Shown: one piece after another, positions 27,766 to 36,443 of the stretch | Layout of the letters: each line of letters begins with the position of its first letter | How positions within the stretch are numbered: the first letter of the stretch is position 1 | Assembly (NCBI GenBank): GCA_036843405.1 | Contig: DAITSJ010000012.1 | Coordinates: 1 to 64,000 of the forward strand | Reading direction: 5' to 3' | Length of the DNA: 64,000 nt | Origin: DGNJ01 sp002388905 | Lineage (GTDB): Bacteria; Pseudomonadota; Gammaproteobacteria; Pseudomonadales; Porticoccaceae | Notes under the pieces: generated by a model | Database searches by the model: none | What the model was told of the DNA's origin: nothing | What the model saw: only the letters and a program-made list of their open reading frames with translations | Made by a program: the position numbers and the translations under genes

Positions 27766-30012
27766 GTGAACGAGAAAGCAATAGCCGATAACAACAGGCG
27801 GGGACGGCTGCTGGTCGTCGGACTAGGGCTGATTGGCGGCAGTCTTGCCCAGGCAGCCCGCGAGCGATACCTTTGCCTGGAGGTGATCGGTGTCGCCCGA
27901 CGGCAGGCCACGCTGGATCAGGCCATCGAGAATGGTATCGTCGATCGCGTCGCGGAAGATCCCCCCGACGCCCTGCGTGAACTGGGAGAGGGCGACGTGG
28001 TTGTTCTGAGCGTGCCCACCCTGGCCATAGGCCAGGTGCTCGGTGAACTCCGCCAGCACCTGGATCCCGCCGTGACCATCACCGACGCCGCCAGTGTCAA
28101 GGGCAGCGTCGTGGCCACCGTCCGCGATGTTTATGGCGCCGTGCCGCCCCAGTTTGTTCCCGGCCATCCCATCGCCGGCTCCGAACAAAGCGGCGTCGGC
28201 GCCGCCAACCCGGATTTGTTCGTGGACCACCGGGTGATCCTCACTCCGCTGGCGGAAACCGCGCCCGAGCATGTGGAGCGGGTCCGCAGATTGTGGGAAG
28301 GCGTCGGGGCCACCGTGACTCCCATGCCCGTTGATGAACACGACGAAGTCCTGGCCGCCACCAGCCACCTTCCCCACATGCTCGCCTATTCCCTGGTGGA
28401 TACGCTGGCGAAAATGGACGAAAACCGGGAAATTTTCCGTTACGCCGCCGGCGGGTTCCGGGATTTTACCCGCATTGCGGGCAGCGACCCGGTGATGTGG
28501 CATGATATCGCCCTGTCCAACAGTGAGGCGATTCTGGGTGTACTCGACCTGCTGACGGAGAACTTCGCCGCCCTCCGGCAGGCCATCGCCGACAGGGACA
28601 GCGATTACATCATGGGTGTCTTTACCCGGGCCCGGGAGGCCCGCACGCACTTCGCCAAGATGCTCGATCGCAAGGCCTATCTGGAACCGGCGGAAGCCTC
28701 CTCCCTGACCTATTGCACCCAACCCCGGGCATTGCCACTGGCGGGCAGGCTGCGGGTCCCGGGGGACAAATCCATTTCCCACCGGTCGGTAATGCTCGGC
28801 TCCCTGGCGGAAGGGATTACCCGCATCAGCGGCTTCCTGGAAGGCGAGGACAGCCTGGCAACGCTCCAGGCTTTCCGCGACATGGGGGCGGTGATCGAGG
28901 GGCCCGATCACGGCGAAGTCAGCATCCATGGCGTCGGCATGAACGGACTGTCGCCGCCTCCCGGCCCGCTTTACCTGGGCAATTCCGGAACTTCAATGCG
29001 ACTTCTGGCGGGCCTGCTCAGCGGCCAGCGGTTCGACGTGGAAATGACCGGTGACGAGTCCCTTTCGCGGCGGCCCATGAAACGGGTTGTCGATCCCCTG
29101 ACTCAAATGGGGGCGCAGATCGAGACAGGCGATGATGGTACGCCACCGCTTTTTATCCGCGGGGGGCAGCCGCTTAAAGGCATCGATTATGTGCTGCCCA
29201 TGGCCAGCGCCCAGGTCAAATCGGCGGTCCTGCTGGCCGGCCTTTACGCCGACGGCGAGACGTCGGTAACCGAGCCGGCGCCGACACGGGACCATACCGA
29301 GCGCATGCTGGGCGGGTTTGGTTATCCCGTGGTCCGGGAGGGGGACACAGTGCGCATCGCCGGCGGTGGCAAGCTCCGCGCATGCACTATCGATGTCCCC
29401 GCCGACATCTCGTCCGCCGCTTTCTTTATGGTGGCGGCGTCGATTGTTCCCGGCTCGGACATTGTGCTCGAACATGTGGGGGTCAATCCCACCCGAACCG
29501 GGGTCGTCAATATCCTGCGCGCCATGGGGGCCGACATTAGCCTGCTGAACGAACGGGAAGCGGGCGGCGAACCAGTGGCCGACATCCGCGTCCGTCACGC
29601 GCCGCTTCGGGGTATTCATATCCCGGAGGACCAGGTGCCCCTGGCCATCGACGAATTTCCGGCGCTTTTTATTGCCGCCTCCTGTGCCGAGGGGCGTACG
29701 GTGCTCACCGGCGCCGGTGAGCTGCGGGTCAAGGAAAGCGACCGCATCCAGGCCATGGCCGACGGGCTCTGCACGCTGGGCATTGTCGCCACCCCGCGTG
29801 AGGACGGTATAGAGATAGAGGGCGGGGAAATCCGTGGGGGGACCGTGGAGAGCCACGGCGACCACCGCATTGCCATGGCCTTTGCAGTGGCCGGCCTGGT
29901 CGCCACCGACAGTATCAACATCAACGATTGCCAGAATGTCGCCACCTCCTTCCCGGGTTTTGCCGCATTGGCTGTCAAGGTCGGGTTCAACCTGACAGAG
30001 CTGAGGGAGTAA
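27766..30012 (+). CDS. tyrA-aroA: Fused prephenate dehydrogenase / EPSP synthase (TyrA-AroA)
   Basis: This 748-residue fusion covers two aromatic-amino-acid steps. Residues about 12-300 are TyrA: NAD site VVGLGLIGGSLA, then PGHPIAGSEQSG and ATSHLPHMLAYSL with the catalytic His. Residues about 315-745 are 5-enolpyruvylshikimate-3-phosphate synthase: PGDKSISHRSVMLGSLA, LGNSGTSMRLLAG, RRPMKRV, PLAIDEFP and LRVKESDRI. The same fusion exists in pseudomonads. GNSGTS retains the Gly that class II tolerant enzymes replace with Ala. It starts 23 bases after pheA, where pseudomonads carry hisC2, and ends three bases before cmk. Confidence 0.96.
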   Translation: MNEKAIADNNRRGRLLVVGLGLIGGSLAQAARERYLCLEVIGVARRQATLDQAIENGIVDRVAEDPPDALRELGEGDVVVLSVPTLAIGQVLGELRQHLDPAVTITDAASVKGSVVATVRDVYGAVPPQFVPGHPIAGSEQSGVGAANPDLFVDHRVILTPLAETAPEHVERVRRLWEGVGATVTPMPVDEHDEVLAATSHLPHMLAYSLVDTLAKMDENREIFRYAAGGFRDFTRIAGSDPVMWHDIALSNSEAILGVLDLLTENFAALRQAIADRDSDYIMGVFTRAREARTHFAKMLDRKAYLEPAEASSLTYCTQPRALPLAGRLRVPGDKSISHRSVMLGSLAEGITRISGFLEGEDSLATLQAFRDMGAVIEGPDHGEVSIHGVGMNGLSPPPGPLYLGNSGTSMRLLAGLLSGQRFDVEMTGDESLSRRPMKRVVDPLTQMGAQIETGDDGTPPLFIRGGQPLKGIDYVLPMASAQVKSAVLLAGLYADGETSVTEPAPTRDHTERMLGGFGYPVVREGDTVRIAGGGKLRACTIDVPADISSAAFFMVAASIVPGSDIVLEHVGVNPTRTGVVNILRAMGADISLLNEREAGGEPVADIRVRHAPLRGIHIPEDQVPLAIDEFPALFIAASCAEGRTVLTGAGELRVKESDRIQAMADGLCTLGIVATPREDGIEIEGGEIRGGTVESHGDHRIAMAFAVAGLVATDSININDCQNVATSFPGFAALAVKVGFNLTELRE

Positions 30013-30015
30013 AAA

Positions 30016-30708
30016 ATGGAAGTGAACGTCATCACCATCGACGGTCCCAGCGGATCGGGCAAGGGCACCATCAGCCAGCTGCTGGCCTCGCGCCTGGGCT
30101 ATCACTACCTGGACAGTGGCGCCCTTTACCGGTTGCTGGCGCTGGCTGCCAAGCGACACAAAGTCAGCCTGGATGACATCGAGGACCTGGCGGTGCTGGC
30201 CGCCCATATGGATATCGCCTTCCAGATGAATCCGGAAGGGGGGTCGCCGGAAGTGCTTCTGGAAGGGGAAGATGTAACTGATCAGATTCGGGATGAGGAA
30301 GTGGGCGCCGGGGCCTCGCGGGTGGCGGCAATCGCCCAGGTTCGCAAGGCCTTGCTGGACCGCCAGCGGGCCTTTGCCCGAGCCCCCGGCCTGGTGGCCG
30401 ACGGGCGGGATATGGGCACCGTGGTGTTCCCCGATGCCACCATCAAGATCTATCTCACCGCGAGCCCCGAGGAACGTGCCCAAAGGCGCCATAACCAGTT
30501 GATTGGTAAGGGGGAAAGTGTTAGTCTGGCCGACCTCGTGGAGAAGGTGCGTTCCCGCGACGAGCGGGATATGAACCGCGACATATCGCCCCTGGTGGCT
30601 GCCAGTGATGCGATCACGGTGGATACCAGTGGTAAATCGATTCCCGAAGTACTGGAAGTTGTCCTGGATATCGTCAGGCATTCAGAGATTTCAGTCGGAA
30701 CCGCTTAA
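30016..30708 (+). CDS. cmk: Cytidylate kinase
   Basis: This 230-residue P-loop kinase phosphorylates CMP and dCMP. The Walker A motif is TIDGPSGSGKGT, the substrate-binding YLDSGALYR follows, and then VADGRDMGTVVFPDA and the LID-type RAQRRHNQL. It starts three bases after tyrA-aroA and precedes rpsA, the order found throughout proteobacteria. Confidence 0.97.
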   Translation: MEVNVITIDGPSGSGKGTISQLLASRLGYHYLDSGALYRLLALAAKRHKVSLDDIEDLAVLAAHMDIAFQMNPEGGSPEVLLEGEDVTDQIRDEEVGAGASRVAAIAQVRKALLDRQRAFARAPGLVADGRDMGTVVFPDATIKIYLTASPEERAQRRHNQLIGKGESVSLADLVEKVRSRDERDMNRDISPLVAASDAITVDTSGKSIPEVLEVVLDIVRHSEISVGTA

Positions 30709-30790
30709 GTAACCGAGGACCGGGGCGTTGGAGCCAGAAGCGCGTCCCGGGACTCTTTGATAACAGACCCGTCCATCTGGCAGGGCGGAG

Positions 30791-30807
30791 GGAGCGTAAC
30801 AAGCTCC
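30791..30807 (+). promoter_or_regulatory. Hairpin in rpsA leader
   Basis: GGAGC-GTAACAA-GCTCC forms a five-base-pair hairpin 23 bases upstream of the rpsA ATG, before the ribosome site GAAGG at 30817-30821. In E. coli S1 represses its own translation through leader structure. This hairpin could belong to such a control region, but homology is not shown. Confidence 0.3.
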
Positions 30808-30830
30808 GGCATTTTTGAAGGTAATCCTAC

Positions 30831-32513
30831 ATGAGCGAAAGCTTTGCAGAACTTTTTGAAGAAAGCCTGAACACCGTCGAAATGGCGCCCGGCGCCATTG
30901 TCACCGGTGTTGTCATCGATATCGACAAGGACTGGGTGACCGTCCATGCCGGTCTCAAATCCGAAGGCATCATTCCGGTCAGTCAGTTCGAGGACGAGAA
31001 CGGCGAATGCAACCTCCAGGTGGGCGACGAAGTTCAGGTTGCGCTGGAGGCTGTGGAAGACGGTTTCGGCGCTACGCGCTTGTCCCGCGAAAAAGCCCGC
31101 CGCGCGGAATCCTGGAAAGAACTGGAAAAAGCCTACGAAGCCGACGAGACCGTCACCGGCCAGATCAGCGGCAAGGTCAAGGGTGGTTTCACCGTCGACG
31201 TCAACGGCCTGCGCGCCTTCCTGCCGGGTTCCCTGGTGGATGTTCGCCCCATGCGCGAAACGGCTCACCTGGAAGACAAACCCCTGGAATTCAAGGTCAT
31301 CAAGCTCGACCAGAAGCGCAACAACGTGGTGGTTTCCCGCCGCGCCGTTATGGAGGAGGTCAACTCCGCCGAGCGCGAGGAACTGCTCAATAACCTGGAA
31401 GAAGGTATTGTCCTCAAGGGTATCGTCAAGAACCTGACCGACTACGGCGCCTTCGTGGATCTGGGCGGCATTGACGGCCTGCTCCACATTACCGACATGG
31501 CCTGGAAACGCATCAAGCATCCCAGCGAAATCGTCAATGTCGGCGACGAGATCGAAGTCAAGGTCCTCAAGTTCGACCGCGAGCGCAACAGGGTTTCCCT
31601 GGGGCTCAAGCAGATGGGCGAGGATCCCTGGACCGATATCAAATCCCGTTATCCGGAAGGCTCCAAGGTCATGGCCCGGGTTACCAACCTCACCGATTAT
31701 GGCTGCTTCGCCGAACTCGAGGATGGTGTCGAGGGGCTTGTGCACGTTTCGGAAATGGACTGGACCAACAAGAATATCCACCCCTCCAAAGTTGTCCAGG
31801 TGGGCGACGAAGTGGAGGTTATGGTGCTGGATATCGACGAGGAGCGTCGCCGGATTTCCCTGGGTATCAAGCAGTGTCACCCCAATCCCTGGGACGAATT
31901 CGCCGCCCATCACAGCAAGGGCGACCGGATCAGTGGCACCATCAAGTCGATCACCGATTTCGGCGTCTTTATCGGCCTGGAAGGCGGCATCGATGGTCTC
32001 GTTCACCTCTCCGACCTGTCCTGGAACGAGAACGGCGAGGAAGTGGTGCGCAGCTTCAAGAAAGGCGATGAGCTGGAAACCGTCATCCTGGCCATCGATC
32101 CGGAGCGGGAGCGTATCTCCCTGGGCGTCAAGCAATTGGCGGACGATCCTTTCTCCAGCTATGTGGCCCAGAACGACAAGGGCAGCATTGTCACCGGCGA
32201 GGTCAAGGAAGTGGACGCCAAGGGCGCAATCGTGACCCTGGCCGGCGAAGTGGAGGGCTATCTGAAGGCCTCGGAAATCTCCCGCGACAAGGTGGAAGAT
32301 GCCCGGAATGCCCTCAGTGTTGGCGAGCAGGTCGAAGCCAAGATCATCAATGTCGATCGCAAGAACCGCCAAGTCGGGCTCTCCATCAAGTCCAAGGACG
32401 TTGAAGACGAGAAGGCCGCTGTGCGCGAGCATCGCAAGCAGGAAAGCGATGCCATGTCGCCCACCACCATTGGTGACCTTATCAAGGCACAGATGGAAGG
32501 CCGCGACAAATAA
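30831..32513 (+). CDS. rpsA: 30S ribosomal protein S1
   Basis: This 560-residue, strongly acidic protein has six S1 repeats, about 70 residues each, starting near residues 20, 105, 190, 275, 365 and 450. Repeats 3-6 show the RNA-binding pattern (for example KNLTDYGAFVDLGGIDGLLH and VTNLTDYGCFAELEDGVEG). S1 binds mRNA leaders and the small ribosomal subunit and is essential for translation of most structured mRNAs. GAAGG precedes the ATG. It is followed by a strong hairpin and then ihfB. Confidence 0.98.
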   Translation: MSESFAELFEESLNTVEMAPGAIVTGVVIDIDKDWVTVHAGLKSEGIIPVSQFEDENGECNLQVGDEVQVALEAVEDGFGATRLSREKARRAESWKELEKAYEADETVTGQISGKVKGGFTVDVNGLRAFLPGSLVDVRPMRETAHLEDKPLEFKVIKLDQKRNNVVVSRRAVMEEVNSAEREELLNNLEEGIVLKGIVKNLTDYGAFVDLGGIDGLLHITDMAWKRIKHPSEIVNVGDEIEVKVLKFDRERNRVSLGLKQMGEDPWTDIKSRYPEGSKVMARVTNLTDYGCFAELEDGVEGLVHVSEMDWTNKNIHPSKVVQVGDEVEVMVLDIDEERRRISLGIKQCHPNPWDEFAAHHSKGDRISGTIKSITDFGVFIGLEGGIDGLVHLSDLSWNENGEEVVRSFKKGDELETVILAIDPERERISLGVKQLADDPFSSYVAQNDKGSIVTGEVKEVDAKGAIVTLAGEVEGYLKASEISRDKVEDARNALSVGEQVEAKIINVDRKNRQVGLSIKSKDVEDEKAAVREHRKQESDAMSPTTIGDLIKAQMEGRDK

Positions 32514-32521
32514 TGCCAGCC

Positions 32522-32547
32522 GCCGGGCGGCAAATGTGCCGCCCGGC
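32522..32547 (+). other. Strong hairpin between rpsA and ihfB
   Basis: GCCGGGCGGCA and TGCCGCCCGGC form an 11-bp perfect stem with a four-base loop nine bases past the rpsA stop. No T run follows, so it is not a classical terminator. It more likely protects the rpsA mRNA 3' end or lowers readthrough into ihfB. Confidence 0.7.
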
Positions 32548-32569
32548 AACCAAGACAGGTATAGGGACG

Positions 32570-32869
32570 ATGACCAAGTCGGAGTTGATCGAGAAAATAG
32601 CAGCCAAACAGGATCAGTTGCCGCCCAAGGATGTGGAACTGGCGGTCAAGATGATACTCGAGCGCATGACCCAGGCCCTGGTTCAGAACCGACGCATCGA
32701 GGTACGCGGGTTCGGCAGCTTTTGCCTGCATTTCCGGGCTCCCCGGGTGGGTCGCAACCCGAAAACCGGAGAGCGGGTCGAGTTGAACGGCAAATATGTC
32801 CCTTATTTCAAACCCGGCAAGGATATGCGGGAAAGGGTTAATGACGGCCTTCAGCTCGAGAAAGGTTAA
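32570..32869 (+). CDS. ihfB: Integration host factor subunit beta
   Basis: This 99-residue HU/IHF-family DNA-bending protein has N-terminal helices MTKSELIEKIAAKQ and the core RRIEVRGFGSFCLHFR. The arm is RAPRVGRNPKTGERVEL with the DNA-intercalating Pro, followed by the YFKPGKDMRERVN tail. It forms the IHF heterodimer with IhfA (not in the window). Position after rpsA and length identify IhfB rather than HU. ATG 32570 is preceded by AGG/GGGA; longer in-frame starts would overlap the hairpin. Confidence 0.96.
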   Translation: MTKSELIEKIAAKQDQLPPKDVELAVKMILERMTQALVQNRRIEVRGFGSFCLHFRAPRVGRNPKTGERVELNGKYVPYFKPGKDMRERVNDGLQLEKG

Positions 32870-32888
32870 ATCGCCCAGCGTCAACTAC

Positions 32889-32920
32889 AAACGGCAAGGA
32901 AACAACCTTGCCGTTTTTTT
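32889..32920 (+). terminator. Rho-independent terminator after ihfB
   Basis: AAACGGCAAGG and CCTTGCCGTTT form an 11-bp stem with a 6-base loop, running straight into seven T. It closes the cmk-rpsA-ihfB transcription unit. Confidence 0.93.
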
Positions 32921-32935
32921 ATGGGGAATAATGAG

Positions 32936-33259
32936 GTGAGGCTACTGAAGAAAACCCTGCTGCTCATGCTGTTCCTGGTTTTCCTGTTCTTCGGGATCTG
33001 GCTGGCCAAGGACAACCCCGCAGTTGTCACCGTGGCTCTGCTGGGCTTTCCGGTCAGCGGCCTTTCCCTGGGCCTCTGGCTCCTGCTGATGCTGTTCGCC
33101 GGAATCATGCTGGGCCTGATTGTCACGGCACCGGTGACTGCCCGGTTGGCTGCTCGAATCCGCCGCCTGGAGCGCAAACTGGTTGAGTCGGAAAAGGAAA
33201 TCGCGCGGGTCAAGGCCGGGGAACAAGGCCGGCATAAACTGCCCGATGTGAGTAACTAG
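32936..33259 (+). CDS. LapA-domain inner-membrane protein (DUF1049)
   Basis: This protein of about 107 residues has two transmembrane helices (TLLLMLFLVFLFFGIWL and LGLWLLLMLFAGIMLGLIV) and a C-terminal coiled coil (RIRRLERKLVESEKEIARV), the layout of LapA (YciS). E. coli LapA with LapB tunes lipopolysaccharide synthesis through LpxC turnover. No lapB follows here; pyrF does. The GTG at 32936 has GGGGA upstream; the in-frame ATG at 32921 would place its ribosome site inside the terminator stem. Confidence 0.82.
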   Translation: MRLLKKTLLLMLFLVFLFFGIWLAKDNPAVVTVALLGFPVSGLSLGLWLLLMLFAGIMLGLIVTAPVTARLAARIRRLERKLVESEKEIARVKAGEQGRHKLPDVSN

Positions 33260-33271
33260 CCGGTAGATCCC

Positions 33272-33976
33272 ATGACCGAAGATTCGCGAATTATAGTTGC
33301 CCTGGACTTCGATAGTGCCTATGCGGCAGAGCAACTGGTTGAGAAACTGGATCCGTCTGCCTGTAAACTCAAGGTGGGTAAAGAGCTCTTTACCCGAGAG
33401 GGTCCGGATCTGGTGCGCTCTCTGGTTCACCAGCGCTTCGATGTTTTCCTGGACCTCAAGTTCCACGATATCCCGAACACCACGGCCCATGCCGTTGTCG
33501 CCGCAGCGGACCTGGGGGTCTGGATGGTCAATATCCATGCCGCCGGCGGTCGCCGCATGATGGAGGCCGCCGCCCGCGCGTTAGAGGAGACTAACAGCGG
33601 CACGCTGCTGACCGGAGTGACGGTGCTGACCAGTATGACCGGTGCCGATCTTCAGGAAACGGGGGTTCCCGTCTCGCCTGCGGAGCAGGTCGAACGGCTG
33701 GCCGCTCTTGCCCGGGATGCTGGGCTGGATGGTGTGGTGTGCTCGGCCGAGGAGGCCGGCAAAATCCAGTCCCGGTTTGGCGAGGACTTTTTGAGAGTGA
33801 CGCCCGGAATCCGTCCCGCCGGCTATGCCCTGAAGGACGATCAGCGGCGCAGCATGACACCGGGCGAGGCGATGGCGTCCGGCAGTTCCTACCTTGTGGT
33901 CGGCCGGCCCATCTCCCGGGCGGACGATCCGGCCGAGGCCCTACTTGCCATACGGGGAGAAATAGGAGACGATTGA
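33272..33976 (+). CDS. pyrF: Orotidine 5'-phosphate decarboxylase
   Basis: This 234-residue TIM-barrel enzyme converts OMP to UMP, the last step of de novo pyrimidine synthesis. The catalytic array is DLKFHDIPNT (Asp-Lys-Asp), with VALDFDS at the N terminus, LKVGKELF, and VTPGIRPAGYALKDDQRR and VVGRPIS near the phosphate site. It starts 12 bases after the lapA-like gene, in the lapA/lapB-pyrF linkage common in gammaproteobacteria. Confidence 0.97.
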   Translation: MTEDSRIIVALDFDSAYAAEQLVEKLDPSACKLKVGKELFTREGPDLVRSLVHQRFDVFLDLKFHDIPNTTAHAVVAAADLGVWMVNIHAAGGRRMMEAAARALEETNSGTLLTGVTVLTSMTGADLQETGVPVSPAEQVERLAALARDAGLDGVVCSAEEAGKIQSRFGEDFLRVTPGIRPAGYALKDDQRRSMTPGEAMASGSSYLVVGRPISRADDPAEALLAIRGEIGDD

Positions 33977-34038
33977 TGGCGGGCCGGAGAGCCCCTTTTC
34001 CATAAACACGGAGTACCTCAGGTACAAGGAGTTCAATC

Positions 34039-34356
34039 ATGAAAATACCCATGTCCTTTTTGAAACCCCTCGTCATTCTCGTCGCGATTGTTTCGCTGGG
34101 ATGGCAGCTACCTTCACTGGCGCAACAGGAAAGTTCCTCCTTCACGGCCAGCCAGGAGCAGGCCGCGACGATCAATATCAATTCTGCGTCTGTCGAGGAA
34201 CTGGTGAGTTTGACGGGAATCGGTCCGGCCAAGGCACAGGCTATCGTCGAGTACCGGGATGCCAATGGCCAATTCCGGACCAAAGAGGATCTGTTGCAAG
34301 TCAGCGGAATAGGCACCGCCACCCTCGAAAAAATTGCCGGGCAGATTTCGTTGTAG
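34039..34356 (+). CDS. ComEA-like helix-hairpin-helix exported protein
   Basis: This 105-residue protein has an N-terminal signal or anchor (FLKPLVILVAIVSLGWQLPSLAQ). One double helix-hairpin-helix module follows at about residues 45-103, with INSASVEELVSLTGIGPAKAQAIVEYR and LLQVSGIGTATLEKI; both GIG hairpins are present. ComEA-type proteins bind DNA in the periplasm during natural transformation, but small orphan versions are also common in gammaproteobacteria without competence data. AAGGAG lies upstream of the ATG. An intrinsic terminator follows. Confidence 0.88.
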   Translation: MKIPMSFLKPLVILVAIVSLGWQLPSLAQQESSSFTASQEQAATININSASVEELVSLTGIGPAKAQAIVEYRDANGQFRTKEDLLQVSGIGTATLEKIAGQISL

Positions 34357-34374
34357 CTGCGGCGCTGTTCCAGG

Positions 34375-34400
34375 AACCCGGCCTTTCGGCCGGGTTTTTT
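34375..34400 (+). terminator. Rho-independent terminator after the comEA-like gene
   Basis: AACCCGGCC-TTTC-GGCCGGGTT has a nine-base-pair stem and a run of six T. It ends the core block and marks the border with the accessory operon that begins at 34641. Confidence 0.93.
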
Positions 34401-34528
34401 GTTGGTCAAATATTAACCAGCGCGACCTGTGATATTTCTTCTCCCGAAATACAATAAATGTGAGCAATTTCAAGTTATTAACCGCCGCTTGAGGTTGCAT
34501 GCTGACTGTTCATGTAGTCTGTAGCGGG

Positions 34529-34593
34529 ATTTTCCCGGAAAATTATTGCTTGCAAACGCGTGATTGGTGCGCCGATAATCACCACAGGTGATT
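34529..34593 (+). promoter_or_regulatory. Candidate operator region of the ThDP/citrate-synthase-like operon
   Basis: Two palindromes lie in the 240-base non-coding gap ahead of the operon: ATTTTCC-C-GGAAAAT (34529-34543) and AATCACC-ACA-GGTGATT (34577-34593). A third half-site GTGATT is at 34560-34565. A weak -35/-10 pair (TTGAGG 34489-34494, TGTAGT 34513-34518, 18-base spacer) would start RNA just before the first palindrome, a typical repressor position. No linked regulator gene other than the hybrid kinase is present, so the binding factor is unknown. The second palindrome runs into five T and could instead be a weak attenuator. Confidence 0.4.
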
Positions 34594-34640
34594 TTTGCTT
34601 TAGGAAATTAGCGTAACCCTCTAAAAAAATAGGGAATTAT

Positions 34641-36443
34641 ATGACTGGCAAAATCGTGCGGATGGCCGAGAGCGATTCAGGCGTAAAGCCTGTTGAATTG
34701 GGGGATCTGCTGGTTTCGTACCTGGAGCAGTTGGGTGTCGAATTTGTGTTCGGGATTCCCGGCGGAGCCATTGAACCCTTTGTCGACGCCCTGGCCCGCA
34801 GTGGTCGGCGAGGGGGCCCCAGGTTGATTATCAGTCGGCATGAAAATGGTGCGGCATTCATGGCCGACGGGTATTCCAGTGTCACGGGCAAGCTTGGCGT
34901 GTGCTTTGCTACAACCGGACCGGGAACGACCAATGTGGTAACGGGTGTGGCTTCCGCCTATGCCAACAATATCCCGATGCTTGTGATTACCGCGCAGACG
35001 TCGCTGGATACGTTCGGCAAGGGGGCCTTCCAGGAGTCTTCGTGTACCGGTATTAACACCCTTTCAATTTTCGAGAGCATTACCCGCTACAATTCCCTGG
35101 TGTCTCATCCCGAACAATTTGAGGCCAAGCTGGCGGCAGCGATCATGTCCGCCTATCAGTCTCCCCGGGGCCCCGCTCATTTGAGCATCCCCATCGACGT
35201 GATGAAGACTCCGCCGCGCCAGCAGCTTCAGTTTGAAAACCTCCCTCACCATGTGGAAAAGCCTGCCTTGCTGGATCAGGCTGCCTTTGAGGAGTTTTCG
35301 GAATTGCTGCTGGCGAGCCGGAAACCGGTTTTTGTTATTGGCAACGAAGCCGGAGAGGCGATAGGGACAATATTGGAAATTGCCGTCTGGCTGAATGTGC
35401 CGGTTATCGTGACCCCGTATGGCAAGGGCCTGATAAGTCCCCATCACCCTCTGTTCAGGGGTGTTATCGGTTTCGCTGGTCACCAGAGTACGGTAGACAC
35501 CCTGACTGATCCCGATGTGGATCTGGTGGTTGCCATCGGCACCACCCTCGGCGAATGGGCCAGCGAGGGATGGAATGCAGAAGTACTGCTCAATTCCCGC
35601 CTGGTACACGTCGAATCCTCGGAAAACCGCTTTATCGGGTCTCCCATGGCACGGCTTCATGTTCGAGGCAGTATCCAGGTGGTCTTTGACCAGCTCAAAC
35701 AAAAGATGAATGAGCTTGAGCATCCCAAAAAACTAAATGAGGACCATGTCCGCCAGGTCTCGGAACGTAAGGAATTCCACTTCACGCTGGACGATGAGGA
35801 GGCCTTCAGGTCGGAGCAGGTTCCGATAATGCCGCAGCGACTGATGGCGGAATTGCCGGCCATGTTCCCCCCCCATACCCGATATCTTGCTGATACCGGT
35901 AACAGCTTTGGCTGGGCCATGCACTATTTACACCCTTATGACCGTCGCGTGGCGGGTAAGCGCGATGCCAAGGGCGGCCTTTTCAAGGCCAGTCTAGAAT
36001 TTGCGTCAATGGGGTGGGCCATCGGCAGTTGTGTCGGTATGGCTCTGGCTCTGCCCGGGACGCCGGTAGTCTGCATCACCGGGGACGGCAGCTACCTTAT
36101 GTCGGGGCAGGAAATCACCGTCGCCATTCAGGAAGAGCTGCCGATAATTTTCATTGTCCTGAACGACGCCGGTTACGGTATGGTCAAGCACGGACAGAGG
36201 TTGACCGGCGCAGAGCCGGCAGGCTACTCCCTGCCGGAGATTGATTTCGCCGCAATGGCGGCGGCCATGGGCATCGAGGGCCATGTCATCAACTCGGTTC
36301 AGGACCTGAAAGACCTCGATATCAGGGCCCTGTGTAAAAAGCGCGGTCCGACCATGCTTGATGTCAGAATCGACCCCGAAGCAACTCCGCCAATCGGTCT
36401 GAGAACCCGTGTTTTGAGGCGAAATAATGCAAAAAAAGCATGA
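34641..36443 (+). CDS. ThDP-dependent enzyme, acetolactate synthase-like
   Basis: This 600-residue protein has the three-domain layout of the acetolactate synthase / oxalyl-CoA decarboxylase superfamily. The N-terminal pyrimidine-binding domain (about 18-185) has the ThDP-activating Glu68 in SRHENGAAFMADGY and FATTGPGTTNVV. The central domain (about 210-345) shows GFAGHQSTVDTL and AIGTTLGEWAS. The C-terminal domain (about 390-580) carries the ThDP/Mg site GDGSYLMSGQE starting at Gly481, then LNDAGYGMVKHG. Catalytic features look intact. The substrate is not readable from sequence; no acetolactate synthase small subunit is nearby. It overlaps the first citrate-synthase-like gene by 17 bases. 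Confidence 0.88.
   Translation: MTGKIVRMAESDSGVKPVELGDLLVSYLEQLGVEFVFGIPGGAIEPFVDALARSGRRGGPRLIISRHENGAAFMADGYSSVTGKLGVCFATTGPGTTNVVTGVASAYANNIPMLVITAQTSLDTFGKGAFQESSCTGINTLSIFESITRYNSLVSHPEQFEAKLAAAIMSAYQSPRGPAHLSIPIDVMKTPPRQQLQFENLPHHVEKPALLDQAAFEEFSELLLASRKPVFVIGNEAGEAIGTILEIAVWLNVPVIVTPYGKGLISPHHPLFRGVIGFAGHQSTVDTLTDPDVDLVVAIGTTLGEWASEGWNAEVLLNSRLVHVESSENRFIGSPMARLHVRGSIQVVFDQLKQKMNELEHPKKLNEDHVRQVSERKEFHFTLDDEEAFRSEQVPIMPQRLMAELPAMFPPHTRYLADTGNSFGWAMHYLHPYDRRVAGKRDAKGGLFKASLEFASMGWAIGSCVGMALALPGTPVVCITGDGSYLMSGQEITVAIQEELPIIFIVLNDAGYGMVKHGQRLTGAEPAGYSLPEIDFAAMAAAMGIEGHVINSVQDLKDLDIRALCKKRGPTMLDVRIDPEATPPIGLRTRVLRRNNAKKA

Noticed and set aside
28970..29010. Possible glyphosate-tolerant EPSP synthase
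   Set aside because: The segment reads GNSGTSMR and keeps the Gly; the Ala substitution of tolerant class II enzymes is absent, so no claim is made.
28993..30681. 562-codon open frame antisense to tyrA-aroA and cmk
   Set aside because: It crosses two well-supported genes and shows no protein-like features.
30705..32549. 614-codon open frame antisense to rpsA
   Set aside because: Its repeats are the reverse image of the S1 repeats; there is no ribosome site or independent similarity.
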